This document shows positions 58,986 to 64,000 of a DNA stretch of 64,000 nt, piece by piece. The notes under the pieces were generated by a model that ran no database searches, had not been told where the DNA came from, and saw only the letters and a program-made list of their open reading frames with translations. Numbering within the stretch: the first letter of the stretch is position 1; each line of letters begins with the position of its first letter. The position numbers and the translations under genes were made by a program. This DNA comes from Nocardia sp. CDC159 (GTDB lineage: Bacteria > Actinomycetota > Actinomycetes > Mycobacteriales > Mycobacteriaceae): positions 248,001-312,000 of the forward strand of contig NZ_JAMRXH010000006.1 in NCBI RefSeq assembly GCF_023740735.1, in the 5' to 3' direction.

Positions 58986-60431
58986 ATGATGGTGGAGCCG
59001 GAGCTGGTGCTGAACCCGCTGGTGAGCGGGCTGCTGGGTGAGGTCCTCGCGACACCGGAGCGACTGTCGGCAATGGTGGAGGCACTGGGCTCTCCGCTGA
59101 ATGTCGTTGTGCCCGAGCAGATTGCGAAGAACGCGGCCGAGTACCGCGCCGTGTACGACAGCCATCGGCTGAGCGGTGGCATCTACTTCGCGCACAAGGC
59201 GAACCGATCCGGCGCGCTGATTCGCGAGCTGGCGGCCGGCCAGTGCGGCGTCGATGTGTCCTCGCTGGGGGAGCTGCGGCATGCGCTGGCGGCCGGGTTC
59301 ACCGGGGAACGCATCATCGCGACCGGCCCCAAGGACGCCGAATTCCTGTGGCTGGCGGCCCGGGTCGGGGCCGTCGTGAACGCCGACTCCCGCGCGGAGC
59401 TGACGGAATTGGCGGCGATCGTGACACGGTTCGGGCTACCGCCGGTGCGGGTGATGATCCGGCTGTCCGCGTTCGACTCGCCGGGGGTGCCGATCCTGAG
59501 CAGGCCGAGCCGATTCGGGGTGCACGCGCGGGAATTCCCCACGGTGCTGGACGTTCTCGAGGAGCACCGGGCGGCCCTGCGGTTGCTGGGCGTGGCCTAT
59601 CACCTGGACACCACCGGCGTCGAGGAGAAGGCGCTGGCGCTCGAGGGCTGTCTGCTGGCCATGCACCAGGCGCTGGAGCGCGGCTTCGCGCCGACCGCGG
59701 TCGACATCGGGGGCGGCTTCGGCGTGAACTACCTGGCCGACCGCGGCGAATGGGAGCGCTACACCACGGAACTGGGCGCCGCGGTGCTGGGCGTACGTCC
59801 CCCGATCACCTGGCAGAACCACGGGTACGGCCTCCAGGCGAACGCCGGAACCCTGCGCGGCACGCTCGGCGTCTATCCCGCATACCGCGAGATCGCGGGC
59901 GCGCGGTATCTGGACGAGCTGCTCAATCGCGAATCCGCCCGTCTGGGTAGGCCGTTGGCCACGTTGCTGCTCGAAAACCTCTACGACCTGCACATCGAAC
60001 CCGGACGCGGACTGGTCGATCAGTGCGGTCTCACCCTGGCCCGGGTCGCCGAGGTCCGCACCACCCACGGCGGTGACGTGCTCGTCCGGCTGGCGGCCAA
60101 TTCGCGCGATATCAGCGCCGAAGACCATGCGGTGCTGATGGATCCGGTGCTGCTGCCGAAGCGGCCGGGTGAGCCCACCGGCGTGTATCTGGCGGGCAAC
60201 CTGTGCCTCGAGGACGACCTGATCACCCGCCGCAAGGTCACGCTGCCGCGCACCCCGGTGCCGGGGGACGTGCTGGCCTTCGTCAACACGGCGGGCTATT
60301 TCATGGATTTCGCGGCGGACAACGCGCTGATGCAGCCCATCGCCCGCACGGTCGCGGCCTACCGCGACGCGGACGGATGGTCGTGGTGCCTGGATGAACA
60401 GTACTGGCCCGGGAAAGGTAGCCGCTCATGA
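58986..60431 (+). CDS. PLP-dependent decarboxylase-fold enzyme (DapDC/Y4yA-like)
   Basis: About 481 aa from tandem ATGs at 58986/58989; the longer frame upstream is not supported. The N-terminal alanine-racemase-like barrel binds PLP through K71 in YFAHKANRSGAL. GVDVSSLGELRHAL, FGVHAREFPTVL and AVDIGGGFGVNYL follow the diaminopimelate/ornithine decarboxylase pattern, and LLLENLYDLHIEPGRGLVDQCG is the C-terminal barrel junction. It may be of the Y4yA-type group of uncharacterised PLP enzymes. It overlaps the next gene by ATGA. Together with a cysteine-synthase-like and a desulfurase-like enzyme it suggests decarboxylation of an amino-acid intermediate in a biosynthetic pathway. Confidence 0.82.
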   Translation: MMVEPELVLNPLVSGLLGEVLATPERLSAMVEALGSPLNVVVPEQIAKNAAEYRAVYDSHRLSGGIYFAHKANRSGALIRELAAGQCGVDVSSLGELRHALAAGFTGERIIATGPKDAEFLWLAARVGAVVNADSRAELTELAAIVTRFGLPPVRVMIRLSAFDSPGVPILSRPSRFGVHAREFPTVLDVLEEHRAALRLLGVAYHLDTTGVEEKALALEGCLLAMHQALERGFAPTAVDIGGGFGVNYLADRGEWERYTTELGAAVLGVRPPITWQNHGYGLQANAGTLRGTLGVYPAYREIAGARYLDELLNRESARLGRPLATLLLENLYDLHIEPGRGLVDQCGLTLARVAEVRTTHGGDVLVRLAANSRDISAEDHAVLMDPVLLPKRPGEPTGVYLAGNLCLEDDLITRRKVTLPRTPVPGDVLAFVNTAGYFMDFAADNALMQPIARTVAAYRDADGWSWCLDEQYWPGKGSRS

Positions 60432-61747
60432 AGTACGAGAGCATTCTCGACGTCGTCGGGGACACCCCGCTGGTCCGGATCGCGCCGGAGGTTCACCGAC
60501 TGCGCCACATCGACCTCTACGCCAAGCTGGAGATGCTCAACCCGTTCGGCTCGGTCAAGGATCGGCCCGCGTGGAACATGGTGCGCGAGAAGCTGACCGA
60601 CGCCGTGGCGCGCGGCGACGCGATCGTCGAACTCTCCAGCGGCAACACCGCCAAGGCGCTCGCGGTGATCGCGGCCATGCACGGGCTGCCGTTCAAGAGC
60701 GTGACCAACCGTATGCGGGTGCCCGAGATCAAGGACCTGCTGCTGTTGCTCGGTGCGCAGATCGAGGAATTACCGGGGCAGACCGAATGCCTCGATCCGA
60801 CCGATACCGAGGATCCGCTCACCCGCATGTATCGGATGCTCACCGAGGAGGGCAGCGGCTACCTGCACACCGATCAGTACTTCAATCCGCGCAACCTGGA
60901 GGCGCACCGGGCCGGTACCGCCGCCGAGATCGTGAAGGATCTCGACGGCCAGGGCCCGGACATCTTCATCGCCTGCGTCGGCACCGCGGGCTCGTCGGCG
61001 GGCGTGGCGGGCGTACTGCGGGAACACAATCCGGCCGTCTCGGTGATCGGATTGGTCGCCGCCAAGAGCGATTTCATCCCCGGCATTCGCAATATCGACG
61101 AGGTCAACGAGGTCGGACTGTTCGATCCGGCCAACTACGACACCCTCGACGCGGTGAGCTCCGGGGAGGCGATCGAGGGCATGCTCGTGCTCAACCGCAA
61201 GTGCGGCATCCTCGGCGGCCCGACCTCCGGTGCGGCGTATTTCGGTGCGCTACGGCACCTTTCGGCCCTCGACGCCACGCTGACCGAGCGCCGCACCGCG
61301 GTGTTCATCGTATGTGACCGGGTGGAGAGCTATATGAGCTACCTCCGCAAACGTCGACCCGACCTGTTCAAGCAACCGCCGCAGCCGAATTCGGCGGGCA
61401 TCCTGACCGAGGACGAGGTCGCCGCCGCGGCTCAGGTGGACGTGACCGAGGCACGCGAGTGGATCGCGCGCGAGCGCCCGCTGGTGGTGGACCTGCGCGG
61501 CGGGTTCGCCTACACCGCCCTGCATATCGAGAATTCGATCAATATCGTCGACGAGCTCTTCGACGAACTGGTGCGCGGCGGTCTGCCGTTCGGTGCGGGC
61601 CGGCCGGTGCTGCTGGTCTGTCCGGTCGGCGAGAAGTCCGCCCGCTATGCGGCGTTGCTGACGAAGATGGGGCATCGGGACGCGCGGAGCCTACGCGGCG
61701 GCATCGTGGCCTGGCGCGATGCGGGCGCACCACTGGTCCGGGACTGA
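60428..61747 (+). CDS. cysteine synthase-like enzyme fused to rhodanese
   Basis: A 439-aa fusion. The N-terminal 310 residues are a fold-type II PLP enzyme: Lys44 in NPFGSVKDRPAWNM, the substrate loop ELSSGNTAKALAV and the phosphate-binding GTAGSSAGVAGVL, close to cysteine synthase or SbnA-type beta-replacement enzymes. The C-terminal domain (about 325-439) is a rhodanese: LVVDLRGGFAYTALHIENSI and active-site C398 in LLVCPVGEKSARYAALL. The fusion implies that sulfur carried as a persulfide on C398 is used in, or derived from, the beta-replacement reaction. It starts at ATGA overlap with the decarboxylase gene and is 4 bp from the next gene. Confidence 0.87.
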   Translation: MKYESILDVVGDTPLVRIAPEVHRLRHIDLYAKLEMLNPFGSVKDRPAWNMVREKLTDAVARGDAIVELSSGNTAKALAVIAAMHGLPFKSVTNRMRVPEIKDLLLLLGAQIEELPGQTECLDPTDTEDPLTRMYRMLTEEGSGYLHTDQYFNPRNLEAHRAGTAAEIVKDLDGQGPDIFIACVGTAGSSAGVAGVLREHNPAVSVIGLVAAKSDFIPGIRNIDEVNEVGLFDPANYDTLDAVSSGEAIEGMLVLNRKCGILGGPTSGAAYFGALRHLSALDATLTERRTAVFIVCDRVESYMSYLRKRRPDLFKQPPQPNSAGILTEDEVAAAAQVDVTEAREWIARERPLVVDLRGGFAYTALHIENSINIVDELFDELVRGGLPFGAGRPVLLVCPVGEKSARYAALLTKMGHRDARSLRGGIVAWRDAGAPLVRD

Positions 61748-61751
61748 TGCC

Positions 61752-62969
61752 ATGACCACGATGACCGATCCGGACAAGATTCTCGATCGTCTCGCGCACT
61801 GGCAGCGGGGGCTGCGGGAGCAATTTCCCATCATCGCGAACAACCCACGGCTCGCGTATCTGGACAGCGCGTCCACCACGCAGAAACCCGCGGCGGTGCT
61901 CGACGCCGTCACCGACTACCTCACCACCGGCAACGCCAATGCCGGGCGCGGCTCCTACCCGTGGGCCACCGCCACCACCGCCCGCATCGAGGCCGCCCGG
62001 GACCGCGTACGAAAAGCGCTGGACGACACCGGAACCGAGTCGTCGGTCGAGTTCGTCGGCGGTACCAGCGACGGGCTGCGCGCCGTCGCCCGGGATTGGC
62101 TGGCAGATCTGCTGGCCGACGGCGACGAGATCATCGTCCCCTTCGGCGATCACGAGGCCAATCTGCGGCCCTGGCTGGACCTGCGACAGGACCTGGCGCA
62201 CAAGGGCATCCGAATCACGGTGCTACCCATGCCGGTGGATGCCGCATCCGGGGACTACGACCATCGGGCGCTGCCGTCGATCGTGACCGCCCGGACCCGG
62301 TTCGTCGCGGTGACCCACGTGCACCACGTGTTCGGCACGGACCTGAACGTGCATCGGGTGCGCGAGGCGGTCGGCCCGAACGTGCCGATCTGCCTGGACG
62401 CCGCGCAGAGCGTCGGGCACCTGCCGGTGTCGGTGACCGACCTCGACGTCGACTTCGTGGTGTTCTCCGGACACAAGATGCTGGCGCTGCCCGGGGTGGG
62501 CGCGGTGTGGGCGCGCAACCGGCGCGGTCCGCGTTTCGCGCTGCGCGGCTGGGCGGGCACCCCGAACGTCGTGGGCATCGTGAGTATGACGGCGGCGTTC
62601 GACTGGCTCGACGGGGCGGGCCTGGCCGACATCGGCGCTTGGACCACCGCGCTCGGCGTCCGCCTCACCGACGGTCTCGCCCAGCTCGCGGGCGTGCGGG
62701 TGCTGGGTTGCCAGAACAGCCTCACCGCCGATTCCCCGGTGCAGCGCCGGCAGGGCATCGTCACCTTCCGGCACACCCGGGTCCGCTCGGACGATCTCGG
62801 ATTCGTCCTCGCCGACCAGGGGATCATGGTGCGCGCCGACAGCCATTGCCAGGCCGGGCGGAAATCCGACGACCACGCCGTGCGGGTGAGCGCGCACGTC
62901 TACAACACCCCGGAGGAGATCGACCGGGTGCTCGACGTCGTGCGGATGTGCGAAGGGGCGATGAGCTGA
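61752..62969 (+). CDS. cysteine desulfurase-like aminotransferase class V
   Basis: A 405-aa fold-type I PLP enzyme. It has LAYLDSASTTQKPAAVLDAV, CLDAAQSVGHLPV and the PLP lysine K242 in VFSGHKMLALPGVG. C366 in MVRADSHCQAGR sits where SufS-type desulfurases carry the catalytic Cys (RxGxxC), so sulfur abstraction from cysteine, giving an enzyme persulfide, is plausible. It could load the rhodanese domain encoded just upstream. The usual Suf partner genes are absent, so it is probably dedicated to this small pathway rather than to Fe-S assembly. Confidence 0.85.
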   Translation: MTTMTDPDKILDRLAHWQRGLREQFPIIANNPRLAYLDSASTTQKPAAVLDAVTDYLTTGNANAGRGSYPWATATTARIEAARDRVRKALDDTGTESSVEFVGGTSDGLRAVARDWLADLLADGDEIIVPFGDHEANLRPWLDLRQDLAHKGIRITVLPMPVDAASGDYDHRALPSIVTARTRFVAVTHVHHVFGTDLNVHRVREAVGPNVPICLDAAQSVGHLPVSVTDLDVDFVVFSGHKMLALPGVGAVWARNRRGPRFALRGWAGTPNVVGIVSMTAAFDWLDGAGLADIGAWTTALGVRLTDGLAQLAGVRVLGCQNSLTADSPVQRRQGIVTFRHTRVRSDDLGFVLADQGIMVRADSHCQAGRKSDDHAVRVSAHVYNTPEEIDRVLDVVRMCEGAMS

Positions 62970-63878
62970 CTACGGCCCGGGCCTGCGACCCCGAAACCCG
63001 GTCCGCGCGGTGAGCAGGCCGAGGTCGGCGCGGTGGCCGAGCCACGCGTCGTCCTCCGGATCGAGCAAGCGCGCCCAGGCCGCGGCATCCTCCTCGGACA
63101 GGAACCGTTGCGCGCGCCCGACCCGGGCCGCGAGCTCGGCCAGCACCACCCCACGGACCTCGTCGGACAGCGGCGCGGGAATATCGACCAGCGTGCTGAA
63201 CGTGGTGACATCGGTGAGCCCGGCGCGGACCAGGATCTCGTCCCAGCCCCGGCCCGGTCGTCGCGCACCCGACCTGCCGAAGAACCATTGCCGGAAGTGT
63301 CGATCGTGGGCCTCGTCCAACCGGATCTCCAACCCCGGCCGACCGATCCCGGCGTCCCAGGGCAGACACCGGGTGGGCAGCCCACCCTCCGCCAGGCACA
63401 GCCTGCCCCCCGGCCGCAACATGCCGACCAGTGCACGCACCGCGGCCTCCCAATCGCGGGTGTGGTGCACACACCACGACGACCACACGGCGTCGGCGGC
63501 TTCGGGCACCGGCGGCACACCGTCCTCGACATCGTGCAACACCGGATGAACCCGGTCATCCACGCCGGCCCGCCGAGCCGCCGCCATCGTCGCCTCCAGC
63601 AGCACCGGATCCAGATCGACGGCATAGACACGACCATGCTCACCAACGGCAGTCGCCAACGCGACGGCGGCGGTCCCGGCCCCGGGCCCCACATCGACGA
63701 CCACATCTCCGGCCGCGACGCCGAGCGGCGCGAGCAGACTCAGCGTCGCGTCGAGAAAGACAGCCTCGGCCGCCGCCGGATCATCCGTGGACGTCCCCGT
63801 ACCCCGCCTACCGGCGCGCTGCTGTTGGCTCGTCGTCACCTCGGCGATATTACTGAACATCGTTTTCATTGCTAGCAT
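62970..63878 (-). CDS. SAM-dependent methyltransferase
   Basis: A 302-aa class I methyltransferase. Motif I is VVVDVGPGAGTAAVALA, the acidic motif II strand is VYAVDLDPVLLEATM, and motif III is LRPGGRLCLAEGG. The start is uncertain: ATG codons lie at 63878, 63869 and 63860, none with a ribosome site. A -10-like TAGCAA could make a leaderless message from 63860. It is convergent with the desulfurase-like gene, stop next to stop. The family is broad (UbiE/COQ5-like) and the substrate unknown; a role in the PLP pathway next door is possible. Confidence 0.83.
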   Translation of the reverse strand: MLAMKTMFSNIAEVTTSQQQRAGRRGTGTSTDDPAAAEAVFLDATLSLLAPLGVAAGDVVVDVGPGAGTAAVALATAVGEHGRVYAVDLDPVLLEATMAAARRAGVDDRVHPVLHDVEDGVPPVPEAADAVWSSWCVHHTRDWEAAVRALVGMLRPGGRLCLAEGGLPTRCLPWDAGIGRPGLEIRLDEAHDRHFRQWFFGRSGARRPGRGWDEILVRAGLTDVTTFSTLVDIPAPLSDEVRGVVLAELAARVGRAQRFLSEEDAAAWARLLDPEDDAWLGHRADLGLLTARTGFRGRRPGP

Positions 63879-64000
63879 GTCGCGGGGTTCGGCGTTTCCC
63901 GGCGTGCCGCCGGTCGCGACAGCGGCTGGTTGTGGTCCAGCCGATCCGCAGCAACAAGGACCACCCCGCCGGGGCCGCGCTGGCCGAGGTGGCCACAGCC
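63879..64000. other. window end, unassigned
   Basis: On the plus strand the frame LVVVQPIRSNKDHPAGAALA is open to the window edge from about 63928 and could be the beginning of a gene, but no start codon with a ribosome site is clear. The segment must also hold the methyltransferase promoter. Confidence 0.3.

Noticed and set aside
62970..64000. Plus-strand frames antisense to the methyltransferase
   Set aside because: The minus strand has clear SAM-binding motifs; the plus-strand products are Pro/Arg-rich shadows.

Overview
The window is very GC-rich and reads as chromosome of a mycolic-acid actinomycete, most probably Nocardia or a close relative. Supports are the GC-rich third positions, leaderless GTG/ATG starts, a cutinase, an LpqC-type esterase, a crtE-crtI-crtB carotenoid set, RsbW/STAS partner-switching proteins, and a single-chain biotin carboxylase/carboxyltransferase of 1821 residues. 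I saw no tRNA, rRNA, insertion sequence or CRISPR array. The genus is inferred, not proven.

Layout. 0-4.7 kb: a partial Gmad2-like protein, a small membrane protein, a YdeI-like protein, a luciferase-like oxidoreductase, an acyltransferase and two small proteins. 4.9-10.3 kb: the giant acyl-CoA carboxylase, ended by a strong bidirectional terminator. 10.4-14.6 kb: an S-adenosylmethionine methyltransferase, a secreted cutinase, an orphan barstar-domain protein and an LpqC-like esterase. 14.8-21.8 kb: a NarL-type two-component pair, a STAS protein and a 1381-aa hybrid kinase/receiver/PP2C/RsbW-like protein. 21.8-25.6 kb: the carotenoid operon, preceded by an inverted repeat, a 29-codon small ORF and a 14-bp hairpin. 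25.5-27 kb: STAS, an RsbW-like protein and a frameshifted helical protein. 27.2-29.8 kb: an MFS exporter, a small membrane protein behind a hairpin that can mask its ribosome site, and a GNAT enzyme.

29.9-40.4 kb (minus strand): a tightly packed series. It begins with a 1685-aa, almost wholly hydrophobic repeat protein. Next are a 181-aa protein that seems to start at ATA and two small proteins. A GTGA overlap then leads into an HTH-STAND ATPase with 14 WD40 repeats. 40.6-45.9 kb: a DM13 protein, a universal stress protein, a PQQ-like beta-propeller, a lipase lipoprotein and a TetR regulator with its operator.

45.9-58.0 kb is the most exciting region: a lanthipeptide locus. A 58-codon precursor gene, below the usual ORF length cut-off, lies 21 bp upstream of a three-domain lyase-kinase-cyclase. 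The precursor has an LLEL leader motif and a core with four Cys and an SxxSxxC motif. The cyclase carries a Cys...Cys-Cys-Gly zinc motif. The same strand continues into a Ser/Thr kinase, a second HTH-STAND-WD40 ATPase and an orphan response regulator. Divergent from it are a PadR regulator, an ABC ATPase and a FtsX-type permease, the likely export or immunity arm. 58.0-63.9 kb: a small secreted protein, then a decarboxylase-fold PLP enzyme, a cysteine-synthase/rhodanese fusion and a cysteine desulfurase-like enzyme, which together suggest an uncharacterised sulfur-amino-acid pathway, with a convergent methyltransferase.
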